Shown here in pieces: positions 15,641 to 23,910 of a DNA stretch of 64,000 bases (within the stretch, counting starts at the first letter, position 1; each line of letters begins with the position of its first letter). The DNA is taken from the NCBI GenBank assembly GCA_964343195.1, contig CAYFIR010000015.1, positions 1 to 64,000 of the forward strand, in the 5' to 3' direction. The position numbers and the translations under genes are program-made. Source of the DNA: CAYVAP01 sp964343195. GTDB lineage: Bacteria > Bacteroidota > Bacteroidia > J057. The notes beneath the pieces were generated by a model that saw nothing but the letters and a program-made list of their open reading frames with translations, had not been told where the DNA came from and made no database searches.

Positions 15641-17239
15641 TCAGCCCTCTTCCGGGAGGAGCGCGTGAAGGCTTTCCAGCGTATCCGCTTCGCTGGCGGG
15701 CTTGTCGGTACGCCAGCGCAGCATGCGTGGAAACCGGAGCGCTACGCCGCTTTTGTGTCGCCTGGAGCGATTGATGCCTTCAAAGCCGATCTCAAACACC
15801 AGCTCAGGATCAACCGAACGGACTGGTCCGAAGCGCTCCCTCGTATGGCCTTTGATCCAGGCATCGACTTGCTTCATCTCAGCATCGGTCAAGCCGGAGT
15901 AGGCTTTGGTGAAAGGAACCAACTGGTCGCCATCCCACACGGCGAAGGTATAATCGGAATAGAGGTTGGCGCGGCGGCCGTGGCCTCGCTGGGCGTAGAT
16001 CATCACGGCATCGACGGTGAGCGGATCGACTTTCCACTTCCACCAATCGCCCCGCTTACGGCCTACTTTGTAATCAGACTGTCGCTGCTTGAGCATGATC
16101 CCCTCCGCGAATTGCTCACGTGAGGTGTCGCGTAGCGCCGCCAGCTCTTCCCAGGAACTGAACTCCGCCTCGGGGGAAAGCTTCAGCAAGCCAGGCAGCC
16201 CAGCCTGTTCTACCATTTTTGCGAGGTGTTCCCTGCGTTTCTCCATGGCCCAGCTTCGGATGTCTTTGCCTTCATATTCCAGCAGGTCATAGGCCATGAT
16301 GAGGCAGGGAGCCTCATTTAGGATCTTTTTGGTGACGTTCTTACGGCCTATGCGGGTCTGGAGCTTCTGGAAGGGAAGAGGATGCCCAGCGCGAAAAGGC
16401 AGCAGTTCCCCGTCGATGACAGTCCCGTCAGGCAGGGCTTGCCCAAGTGGCTCAAGCTCTGGAAACTTGTCGGTGATCAGTTCTTCTCCCCGACTCCAAA
16501 TGAAGAATTCGCCGCCCCGGCTTATCGTCTGACTGCGAATGCCATCCCACTTCCACTCGGCCTGCCACTCGGCGGGATCGCCCAGCTCCGCGGCTTTCTG
16601 ATCCAACTGGTAGGCGAGATAGAAAGGGTAGGGGCGAGACAACTGGTCATTGGGACCTTCAGAGAGCAACAGTTCCTGGAAGGTGGTGGTCTCAGCGGTC
16701 CATTCGCCCATGAGTCGGTGGGCAATGGCGTTTTCATCCAGACCGGTCTGTCTGGCCAGAGCGCGGGTCATGAGCTTTTGCGAGACCCCCAGCCGAAAGC
16801 CGCCCGTCATGAGCTTGTTGAAAACAAACCGCTCCTGGGCCGTTAGCTGACTCCAGGCCTGCTGCAATGATTCCCGTCGCTCTTCATCGTCCATGTCTTT
16901 GAGCCGCTTCAGGAAGCGCATCCACTCGGCCAGCGACTTCTCTTCTCTGTCAGTTTCCACGGGAGGAGGCAGCACGAGAGAGAGGGTTTCAGCTAGGTCT
17001 CCTACGATGTGGTAGCTTTCTTCTACCAGCCAAAGGGGAATATCTGTCAGTTCGCTGGCCCATTCCCGCAACAGGGTGGTTTTAACGGCTCTTCGAAGCC
17101 TGCGCCCGGTAAAGAGGGCTATCACCCAGACTTTGTCCTCGTCTTTTGCCACCTCAAAGTAATCTGCCAGGTGCTGGACCTTGGCGTTTGTTTTATTGGT
17201 CTGATCCAGATGGACGATGAGTTGGGCGAAGGCTTTCAT
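15641..17239 (-). CDS. ATP-dependent DNA ligase
   Basis: A 532-residue ATP-dependent DNA ligase, the usual length for the bacterial/archaeal-type family. The start is set at ATG 17239 (MKAFAQLIVHLDQT); an in-frame TTG upstream at 17338 is less likely. Residues ~1-200 are the N-terminal DNA-binding domain. The adenylation motif I is EWKWDGIR, with the nucleotidyl lysine at K230. Motif IV (EGIMLKQRQSDYKVGRKRGDWWKWK) and the OB-fold domain follow, ending in SGVALRFPRMLRWR. It seals nicks using ATP, unlike the housekeeping NAD ligase. In many bacteria this ligase sits with a Lhr-like helicase, a nuclease and a phosphoesterase as a repair set; here none of these is adjacent. Upstream on the same strand is a glycosyltransferase. 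Confidence 0.93.
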   Translation of the reverse strand: MKAFAQLIVHLDQTNKTNAKVQHLADYFEVAKDEDKVWVIALFTGRRLRRAVKTTLLREWASELTDIPLWLVEESYHIVGDLAETLSLVLPPPVETDREEKSLAEWMRFLKRLKDMDDEERRESLQQAWSQLTAQERFVFNKLMTGGFRLGVSQKLMTRALARQTGLDENAIAHRLMGEWTAETTTFQELLLSEGPNDQLSRPYPFYLAYQLDQKAAELGDPAEWQAEWKWDGIRSQTISRGGEFFIWSRGEELITDKFPELEPLGQALPDGTVIDGELLPFRAGHPLPFQKLQTRIGRKNVTKKILNEAPCLIMAYDLLEYEGKDIRSWAMEKRREHLAKMVEQAGLPGLLKLSPEAEFSSWEELAALRDTSREQFAEGIMLKQRQSDYKVGRKRGDWWKWKVDPLTVDAVMIYAQRGHGRRANLYSDYTFAVWDGDQLVPFTKAYSGLTDAEMKQVDAWIKGHTRERFGPVRSVDPELVFEIGFEGINRSRRHKSGVALRFPRMLRWRTDKPASEADTLESLHALLPEEG

Positions 17240-17334
17240 GCGGGTAAAACCTGATGGATGAGTGAAGTGTTTCGGGAATGACAACTCCCTCGCAATGGAG
17301 CCAGGATAAGCACAAGGGATGTGAAATCCCCCTA

Positions 17335-18789
17335 TCAATGACTTCCCAGCAAGCGAAACACTCGTACACTGCCTTTCTCCAGTACAAGGCTATCGAGGTA
17401 GGGCTGAATGTCAGGGTTCTGATCGACGGTTCTGGAGTCAGAGTAAAGGTATTCAGCCCCTGAGTTGATCATGGATTCCAATTGGGCGGCTGTGAGCTGG
17501 TCATGGTCAAACCCCCAGCCTTTGCGGTTCAGGTGGTAAAACAGGATATAATGGGATGCGTCATTCCCCACTACACACAAGGCATCTCCTGGACTGGCTG
17601 CCTGTAGCTCGGTTTTATAGGTAAGAATGTCAGGATTGAATCCGGGTTTTTCATACTGCCAACGGGCCTGGGTTCGGAGGAAGCAGGTCAAGGGAAGTAA
17701 CAGAAGTATTCCATACACGAGATACCTGCTAAGGGGCTTTCGAATTTCACTCAGGTGCCAGGCTCCATATCCTACCAGTGTGAACAGCAGCGGGAAAAAT
17801 GGCATCAGATAATAGGCATGAACCTTGGCGATCATGTTGATTTCGAAGAAAAAATAGGCAGCCAGAGCCAACCCTAGCAGGGCAAAGGCGGCAAATGAAA
17901 GCTGGCTGTGTGCTTTTCTTTTGCCCAAAAAGTAAAATCCTGCCAGGAAAAATGGAACAGAGCCATAGTTGAGCAGCAGTTCTGGCAGGGTTGAAATCAG
18001 GTTATGCTGGACATAGTCGAAGAAAGTTCCCCATCCAATCTGATTGTCAAAGACTCCGGCGACCACCCCATTTCCTTCCCATCCCGGAATTACCCAGATG
18101 TACCAGGCCGCTGGAAACACCAGTGGGATCAGGAGCAAAAAAGCATATCGCACAAATTCATTTCGCCAGCGATTTTGTATCCAGTCGTAGAGAAAGTACC
18201 CTGCCGGGAAGGCGAAATACAGCACAAAAGGGAGCTTGCTCAGTGTCGCCAAACTGAGGAGCAGTCCACTGATCAACAACCGCCAGGAAGCAGGTTTTTT
18301 CGTCCAGGAAAGGAAAACCCCGAGGCCCCAGATCCCACAACATAACGCCAGGTTATCGGGCATGGGGTTGATGGCGTAGTAGAAAAATGTTGGGGAGAAG
18401 GTGATGGCCCAGGCCCCCATCAGAGCCAGCTTTTCATGTCCGAAGGCCTGAAAAAGCAGGAACCATATTCCCAGCATCGAGAAAAGGGAGATCAGGAACA
18501 TGGCCAGCCTTGTGACCATGATGTCATTTCCCAGTGCTTTGTAAAGCAGCGCGACGCCCCACTGCATCAATGGAAACTCCATCCGAAAGATGCCTTCGCC
18601 AGCCCCGCGGTCATTGCGGCGTGGATTGAGGATGTTCATGTCCTCTTCGTAAAAATTCTGAATGGTAGACTGGGTCTGGGTCTGCCGCCATACGTGGACG
18701 CTTATGAGATCCTTCTGCAAATGGGGAGCGTGCATGATCAGGCTTATGCCTGCAGTCAGAAAAAGTATTAACCAGGAAAAACGACTCAT
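17335..18789 (-). CDS. GT-C glycosyltransferase, ArnT/PMT-like (GT39 family type)
   Basis: A 484-residue integral membrane protein with about ten to twelve hydrophobic helices. The ATG at 18789 (MSRFSWLILFL) is preferred to the upstream in-frame start at 18828. The first periplasmic loop contains KDLISVHVWRQTQTQ and MEFPLMQWG, in the position where GT-C enzymes carry their acidic catalytic residue after the first helix. The family transfers a sugar from a polyprenyl-phosphate donor to a lipid or protein on the outer side of the inner membrane; donor and acceptor here are unknown. The C-terminal ~110 residues (GDALCVVGNDASHYILFYHLNRKGW) are a soluble periplasmic domain. It lies 95 bases upstream of the ligase start. 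Confidence 0.8.
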   Translation of the reverse strand: MSRFSWLILFLTAGISLIMHAPHLQKDLISVHVWRQTQTQSTIQNFYEEDMNILNPRRNDRGAGEGIFRMEFPLMQWGVALLYKALGNDIMVTRLAMFLISLFSMLGIWFLLFQAFGHEKLALMGAWAITFSPTFFYYAINPMPDNLALCCGIWGLGVFLSWTKKPASWRLLISGLLLSLATLSKLPFVLYFAFPAGYFLYDWIQNRWRNEFVRYAFLLLIPLVFPAAWYIWVIPGWEGNGVVAGVFDNQIGWGTFFDYVQHNLISTLPELLLNYGSVPFFLAGFYFLGKRKAHSQLSFAAFALLGLALAAYFFFEINMIAKVHAYYLMPFFPLLFTLVGYGAWHLSEIRKPLSRYLVYGILLLLPLTCFLRTQARWQYEKPGFNPDILTYKTELQAASPGDALCVVGNDASHYILFYHLNRKGWGFDHDQLTAAQLESMINSGAEYLYSDSRTVDQNPDIQPYLDSLVLEKGSVRVFRLLGSH

Positions 18790-19087
18790 GGGGCAACTAC
18801 GCAGATTTTGGCTGAGCAAGATAGCCAATTCCGGCGGGTTCCCGGACAGGAAATTTGGGCTTGGCTTTTCCTACACACTTCGCGTTTTGATGCGTGAACT
18901 TGATTTTGGGTTGAATTGTAACTAATTTATTATCAGCTATTTATGGATAGGATAATGTTTCAGATTACCATTTCCTGTGGCAAGTTTTTCCTGCAGGAAA
19001 AAATGTTTGGATGTGTCCTGTCCATGGCGTAAATAGCGCCCCGATTGGAAAAGGGGCCATATTTCCCATTTCTGATTTTGACACTGA

Positions 19088-20149
19088 ATGATCCTAATCG
19101 ATGGGGTGACCTCCGCGGAAAACCGCGTCTCCAGGGAAGCCCAAAAATTGAGCCATGAGGTGCAGGATCTTAACCTGAACCTCATCGACCGCCTGGAAGG
19201 GTATGAAGACATCATCAACCTGGAAATAGGCGACACCCAGCTAAGCCGGGCCAAAAGCCTGGAACGAGAACTCGACCTGCGGCAGGTTTACCTGAAGTAC
19301 GAGGGAGACAATCCCACGGGAACTCAAAAAGACCGCATCGCCTTTGCGCAGGTATATGATGCCTTGCGTAGGGAGTTTCAGGTCATATCATTGGCGACCT
19401 GTGGTAACTATGGCGTAGCAGTTTCCCTGGCTGCGCAACTGGCCGGATTGCACTGCAAGGTGTTCATTCCTGAAACGTACCATACCGATCGGATAAAGGA
19501 AATGGAGCGGTTGGAGGCAGAAATTATCCGCCTGTCAGGCAGCTATGAGGATGTGGTGAGGGCAAGTACCCAACTCGCAGAGACCAATGGCTGGTACGAC
19601 GCCAACCCCGGAGGAACCAACACCCCCCTCCAAATTAGCGCCTATTCGCAGATTGCCTTCGAAATTTATGACCAGCTACGCGATGCCCCAAAATATCTGG
19701 CCGCCCCCGTATCCAACGGAACCCTGCTCGCCGGGATATATCGTGGCTTCGTAAGTTTGTACAAACGAGGTAAAACCTCGCGGATTCCCAAGATGATCGC
19801 AGGGTCTTCTACCCACAAAAACCCCATTATCAGTTCTTTCAAGGCGGGACTTGATCATTGCAGGGACCTCGATCCAAAAGTGATCCGCGAAACCCGCTAC
19901 AACGAACCCCTGATCAACTGGCATAGCTTTGATGGAGAAGAAGCTCTCTTCGCGCTGCGACAATCAGAAGGAGCCGCCTTTCACATCAGCGACCAGAAGA
20001 TGCGGCAGATGTCCACCTACCTCCTGAAAAAGGAAGGCATCAAAATCCTGCCTGCCTCAACCGCCGGACTCATTGCCTTGCTGGAATATCATAAGCAGCA
20101 ACCCCTGGAACCCGATCGGTTTGTAGCAGTCTTGACTGCGAGGGATTAG
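19088..20149 (+). CDS. Threonine-synthase-like PLP-dependent enzyme
   Basis: A 353-residue fold-type II PLP enzyme (threonine synthase, cysteine synthase or diaminopropionate-lyase-like). The PLP lysine is K81 in NPTGTQKDRIAFAQ, the usual SxKDR site with Q-K in place of S-F-K. The substrate-binding loop appears as ATCGNYGVAVSLAAQLAG (residues ~100-117). The phosphate-binding glycine loop would be SNGTLLAGIYRGF. It begins with an unusual ~45-residue extension (MILIDGVTSAENRVSREAQ). Such enzymes carry out beta- or gamma-replacement or elimination on amino acids. It sits 127 bases upstream of three overlapping genes with which it probably shares a pathway. True threonine synthase normally has neighbours thrA/thrB, which are absent, so I would not call it ThrC. 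Confidence 0.8.
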   Translation: MILIDGVTSAENRVSREAQKLSHEVQDLNLNLIDRLEGYEDIINLEIGDTQLSRAKSLERELDLRQVYLKYEGDNPTGTQKDRIAFAQVYDALRREFQVISLATCGNYGVAVSLAAQLAGLHCKVFIPETYHTDRIKEMERLEAEIIRLSGSYEDVVRASTQLAETNGWYDANPGGTNTPLQISAYSQIAFEIYDQLRDAPKYLAAPVSNGTLLAGIYRGFVSLYKRGKTSRIPKMIAGSSTHKNPIISSFKAGLDHCRDLDPKVIRETRYNEPLINWHSFDGEEALFALRQSEGAAFHISDQKMRQMSTYLLKKEGIKILPASTAGLIALLEYHKQQPLEPDRFVAVLTARD

Positions 20150-20276
20150 GGGGAGAATTGGAGATTCGCAATTCGTAAAATGGTTCGATGATGCGAACCT
20201 CGGGTTTCGCTACCAGCTCATCATTCCCCTTATACACTCTATAACCCCTATACACCTTATTCCCCCAACTCATCTC

Positions 20277-21341
20277 ATGAAAAAATCAATAGACGGAAAA
20301 GCCCTCGTGTACTGCGATGGTGCGTTTAACACTCCCAATGGAAAAACTGCTCACGGATTGGTGCGCTTTACCGAGCGCTACGAAGTCGTGGGTGTAATCG
20401 ATAGTCGCTATGCCGGGCAGGACGCCGGGCAAGTGCTGGACGGGAAACCTGCTGGGATACCGATTTTTGCCGATCTTGAGTCAGCCCTGACGCAACTGGT
20501 AGAGAAGCCCCGTTCGCTGGTAATCGGACTGGCCCCTGATGGGGGGCGACTGCCACAGGAGGCGAGATCGGTGGTGGCCACAGCTCTGAAGGAAGGACTG
20601 CATGTTGACAGCGGTCTGCATGACTTTCTTGGAAATGACCCTGAACTGGAGGCTTTGGCCAAAGTTAAGGGGTTACATATTCGCGATGTGCGGCGCACTC
20701 CTGACCGTGATCAGTTGCACTTCTTCACCGGAGATATCGAGGAGGTCGAATGCCTGAAAATCGCCGTGCTAGGTACTGACTCGGCCATCGGCAAGCGTAC
20801 TACAGCCTGGTTGCTGGTACATGCATTCCGGGCAGCAGGATTCCCCGCCGAGATGATCGGGACAGGCCAAACGGCCTGGATGCAGGGTGCTCGCTACAGC
20901 ATGATCATGGATAGCTGCATCAATGACTTCGTCTCCGGCGAAATCGAGCATGCGGTCGTCAGCGCGTGGCGCGAAGCAAAGCCCAAAGTCATCGTGATCG
21001 AGGGACAGGGTAGTCTGATGAATCCAGCCTACCCGGGGGGCTTCGAAATCCTTGCGGCGGGTCGCCCCGATCTGGTAATCCTCCAACACGCGCCTACCCG
21101 TGAAGAATACGATGGATTCCCTGGCTATCCCATGCACCCGCTACCTACTCAGATTCAGGCCATTGAGCTGCTTTCTGGTCGGAAAGTGGCCGCTATCACC
21201 GTGAACCATGAGGGACTCAATCCCGATGAAATTCTGCCTGCCTGTGAGTCGATTTCTCGGGAAACGGGCTTGCCGACTTTCGATGTGCTGGCTCACGGTG
21301 CCGATACTTTGGTCCAACTGCTGACGCCCCATATCCGATGA
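20277..21341 (+). CDS. DUF1611 P-loop protein (DgcN-like)
   Basis: A 354-residue protein of the DUF1611 family. The N-terminal ~150 residues form a Rossmann-like domain (HGLVRFTERYEVVGVIDSRYAGQ in two parts). The C-terminal domain begins with a P-loop-like motif, VLGTDSAIGKRTTAWLL (around residue 165), followed by VIVIEGQGSLMNPAYPGGFEIL, a Walker-B/G-rich segment, and ILQHAPTREEYDGFP. Characterised relatives include DgcN, reported as an N-acyltransferase-type step in D-glutamate catabolism of marine bacteria; I recall this from the literature and cannot verify it here. The stop overlaps the start of the next gene by 4 bases (ATGA), implying translational coupling. It is probably cytoplasmic. 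Confidence 0.85.
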   Translation: MKKSIDGKALVYCDGAFNTPNGKTAHGLVRFTERYEVVGVIDSRYAGQDAGQVLDGKPAGIPIFADLESALTQLVEKPRSLVIGLAPDGGRLPQEARSVVATALKEGLHVDSGLHDFLGNDPELEALAKVKGLHIRDVRRTPDRDQLHFFTGDIEEVECLKIAVLGTDSAIGKRTTAWLLVHAFRAAGFPAEMIGTGQTAWMQGARYSMIMDSCINDFVSGEIEHAVVSAWREAKPKVIVIEGQGSLMNPAYPGGFEILAAGRPDLVILQHAPTREEYDGFPGYPMHPLPTQIQAIELLSGRKVAAITVNHEGLNPDEILPACESISRETGLPTFDVLAHGADTLVQLLTPHIR

Positions 21342-22852
21342 GTCAGATACGCGATTTGGTGGTATTCCGCCGGCTGTCGGTTCGGGACCTTAAGGTAGAA
21401 CCCAAACGGGTTAGGGCACGCTATGTGGTCACCCACGCCGACGGGCATGAGGAGAGCACCGAGCTGATGTACTCCTACAATCAACCCTATTTCGATCCCA
21501 AAGATCCCGGAGACGTCAACCTCGCCTCCATGATGGTGGCACAGGTAGCGTTGAATTACGGGCTTTTCTGCGAGGAAATGTATTTCGAAGGCCTCTATGA
21601 AAGCGTGGACCGCCGCTTTCTGGAGGACATGCTGGAGAATACCTCGCGGGAGATTTTCGTCAACAAGTTCCTCTTTCCCAACGAGTTTCTCACCGAGCCT
21701 TTCCGCAATATTGAGCCAGTACAACTGCCCCGCTATACGGCAGCAAAGCTTGTCTGGAGCCAGCAGGGATGGGAACATTTGACCCTGAAAAAGGGAAACC
21801 GGGAGGTGGATATGAACCAGTATGCCATCCTTAGCAGTGGCGGCAAGGACAGCCTCCTGACCTATGGGTTGGCGAAGGAGTTGGGAGAAGCTCATCCGGT
21901 ATTCGTCAACGAATCGGGGCGGCACTGGTTCACGGCGGTCAATGCATACGAGCATTTTGCTCAGATAGAACCCAACACTGCCAAGCCCTGGTGCAACAGC
22001 GATCGCCTCTTCAACTGGATGCTGCGCCAGATGCCCTTCATTAAGCCCAACTTCGCCAACATCCGCGCTGATATGTACCCGATCCGGCTGTGGACGGTGG
22101 CGGTATTTCTCTTCGGAGTGCTGCCCGTGGCTCGCAAACGCGGAGTAGGCAACATCCTCATCGGCAACGAGTACGATTCCACCCAGCGTGGCAATCACCA
22201 GGGCATTAGCCATTACCACTCCCTTTACGATCAGAGCAAGTATTTCGACAATGCCTTTACCCGCTACTACCGAAAAAAGGGCTGGAACTTTTACCAGTAT
22301 TCCATGCTGCGTAGCCTTTCGGAGCTGCTGATCCTCAAGGTATTGGTCAAGCGATATCCCGATTTGCAACAGCATCAGGTTAGCTGCCATGCGGCCCATG
22401 AGCGCGAGGGCCGGATGTATCCCTGCGGTAAGTGCGAAAAGTGCCGTCGCATTATCGGGATGCTCAAAGCGCTGGATGAAGACCCGGCCCGCTGCGGCTA
22501 TACCGAGCAACAGGTGGAGCAGGGATTAGCGGCCTTGGCTCAGAAGAGTGTCAAGCAAATTGGCACCGATGCAGCTCATCTCTACCACTTGCTATTGGAC
22601 AAAGGCCTGCTGCCCACCAATGAGCATACCCGCAAACTGGCGCGTGCTTACCCTCAGATCCTGAAGTTGCGCTTTGACCAGGAACGGAGTCAGATCATGG
22701 ATTTGCCCGAGCATGTGCGGCAGCCGCTTTTGGCTCTGTTGGAACCTTACGCTGACGGTTATGCCCGTACGCAGCAGGGCAAATGGACCGACTTTATGCC
22801 ATCAGGTGACTGGTGGTCAACCCCTTACTTTTTAGCTCAACAAAATGGATAA
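21338..22852 (+). CDS. QueC/MurL-like PP-loop ATPase
   Basis: A 504-residue protein with an N-terminal ~150-residue domain of unknown type and a PP-loop ATP-pyrophosphatase core. The diagnostic motif is SSGGKDSLLTYGLAKELG (from residue 166). Near residues 350-370 four cysteines occur as SCHAAHEREG then PCGKCEKCRR, matching the zinc site of QueC (7-cyano-7-deazaguanine synthase), which activates a carboxylate by adenylation. MurL, an ATP-dependent epimerase of UDP-MurNAc-L-Ala-L-Glu, also has a PP-loop-like domain and is another possible relative. A carboxylate-activating role is therefore likely; the product is unknown. No other queuosine gene is present. It overlaps DUF1611 by 4 bases and creatininase by 8 bases. 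Confidence 0.75.
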   Translation: MSQIRDLVVFRRLSVRDLKVEPKRVRARYVVTHADGHEESTELMYSYNQPYFDPKDPGDVNLASMMVAQVALNYGLFCEEMYFEGLYESVDRRFLEDMLENTSREIFVNKFLFPNEFLTEPFRNIEPVQLPRYTAAKLVWSQQGWEHLTLKKGNREVDMNQYAILSSGGKDSLLTYGLAKELGEAHPVFVNESGRHWFTAVNAYEHFAQIEPNTAKPWCNSDRLFNWMLRQMPFIKPNFANIRADMYPIRLWTVAVFLFGVLPVARKRGVGNILIGNEYDSTQRGNHQGISHYHSLYDQSKYFDNAFTRYYRKKGWNFYQYSMLRSLSELLILKVLVKRYPDLQQHQVSCHAAHEREGRMYPCGKCEKCRRIIGMLKALDEDPARCGYTEQQVEQGLAALAQKSVKQIGTDAAHLYHLLLDKGLLPTNEHTRKLARAYPQILKLRFDQERSQIMDLPEHVRQPLLALLEPYADGYARTQQGKWTDFMPSGDWWSTPYFLAQQNG

Positions 22853-23642
22853 TTTTCAGCCCAAGACCTTCCTCTGGGAAAAGCTCACCTGGCAGGAAAT
22901 TCAGGCTTACCTGAAAGAGGTTGATACCGTGATACTTCCCTGTGGAGCGATAGAACAACACGGGCCTCATCTGCCCGTAGACATCGACTATTTCGATGCG
23001 GTCTATCTGGCCAGAGAGGTAGCAGTTCGCTGCACCGATCCGAAACCATTGGTGCTGCCTGCCATTCCATTCGGGGTGTCTTATCACCATGAGGATTTCA
23101 AAGGTACGCTGAGTGTGACCAATGAGGCTTTGTCCCGCTTTGTATATGATATCGGGATGAGTCTCGCCCGAAATGGCGTCAAAAAGATCGTGATCCTCAA
23201 TGGGCATGGCGACAATGCCCCTACGCTGAATTTTGCCGCCCAGATGATCAACCGCGATGCGCATATTTTTGTGTGTGTAGACACGGGCGATACGTCAGAT
23301 GTGGACTTGTACAACCTGATCGAGACGCCGAATGACATCCACGCGGGTGAGATAGAAACCAGCACGACATTGGCCATTCGTCCAGAAGTCGTGAAGATGG
23401 ACAAAGCGGTGAATGAGACGCTGGAGTTTGGTAGCCGCTACCTGGACTTTGACTCAGAGCGTGGTGTCAACTGGTACGTACGCACCAAAAAAATCTCCCA
23501 ATCAGGTGTGATGGGAGATGCGACCAAAGCTACGGAAGAAAAGGGCCGGAAAATGTGGGAGCTTATGATCGCTCACCTGGTACATTTCGTCGAAGGCATC
23601 AAGACCATTCCCCTGGAAGACCTGTATCAACGCCGGTATTAG
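22845..23642 (+). CDS. Creatininase-family amidohydrolase
   Basis: A 265-residue member of the creatininase family of metal-dependent amidases. Metal-ligand motifs are seen: PCGAIEQHGPHLPVDIDYF (residues ~27-45, with Glu, His and Asp ligands), ILNGHGDNAPTL (~106-117, His) and DIHAGEIETSTTL (~157-169, His and Glu). Relatives hydrolyse creatinine, deformylate an early flavin precursor (ArfB) or clip a peptide in mycofactocin synthesis (MftE). The substrate here probably comes from the preceding enzymes. The ATG overlaps the PP-loop gene by 8 bases, so the last three genes form one translationally coupled unit. It is the last gene; the next gene converges. Confidence 0.9.
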   Translation: MDNFQPKTFLWEKLTWQEIQAYLKEVDTVILPCGAIEQHGPHLPVDIDYFDAVYLAREVAVRCTDPKPLVLPAIPFGVSYHHEDFKGTLSVTNEALSRFVYDIGMSLARNGVKKIVILNGHGDNAPTLNFAAQMINRDAHIFVCVDTGDTSDVDLYNLIETPNDIHAGEIETSTTLAIRPEVVKMDKAVNETLEFGSRYLDFDSERGVNWYVRTKKISQSGVMGDATKATEEKGRKMWELMIAHLVHFVEGIKTIPLEDLYQRRY

Positions 23643-23910
23643 GGAGTAAGTAGTTGGCCAGAGTTATCTCAGGTATGAAGTCTTGTCCTGTCGCAGATCC
23701 CGAGCGAGACTCGGGGAGCGGAGCCGAAGGAACGGAGGATATGGAGGCAAAGCGCTGCTTAAGGCCTTCATACCTCCATTTCCTTCATACCTCTAACGTA
23801 TAGTTATTTTGGGGCTCTTACCTAGGAAAAACGGTATCAGGAATGCGGTATAAGTCTGGATCTCAGTCCTTTATTCCGCATTCCCTATTCATTCCGAATT
23901 CCGTTTTCGC
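23643..23910. other. Convergent spacer with inverted repeats
   Basis: This 268-base spacer between converging genes holds two inverted repeats. CCCGAG (23699-23704) pairs with CTCGGG (23710-23715) around a 5-base loop. GGAATGCGG (23840-23848) pairs with CCGCATTCC (23876-23884), and the pairing continues inward with one mismatch over 14 positions. Neither is followed by a clear T-run, so I do not call them terminators. The phrase CTTCATACCTC and its relatives recur between 23670 and 23800. I see no gene. Confidence 0.4.

Noticed and set aside
19088..20149. Assignment as threonine synthase (thrC)
   Set aside because: The fold fits, but the thr operon partners are missing and the gene sits with an unrelated pathway.
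21338..22852. Assignment as QueC (queuosine synthesis)
   Set aside because: The PP-loop and cysteine motifs fit, but the protein is more than twice QueC length and no queD/queE/queF gene is near.
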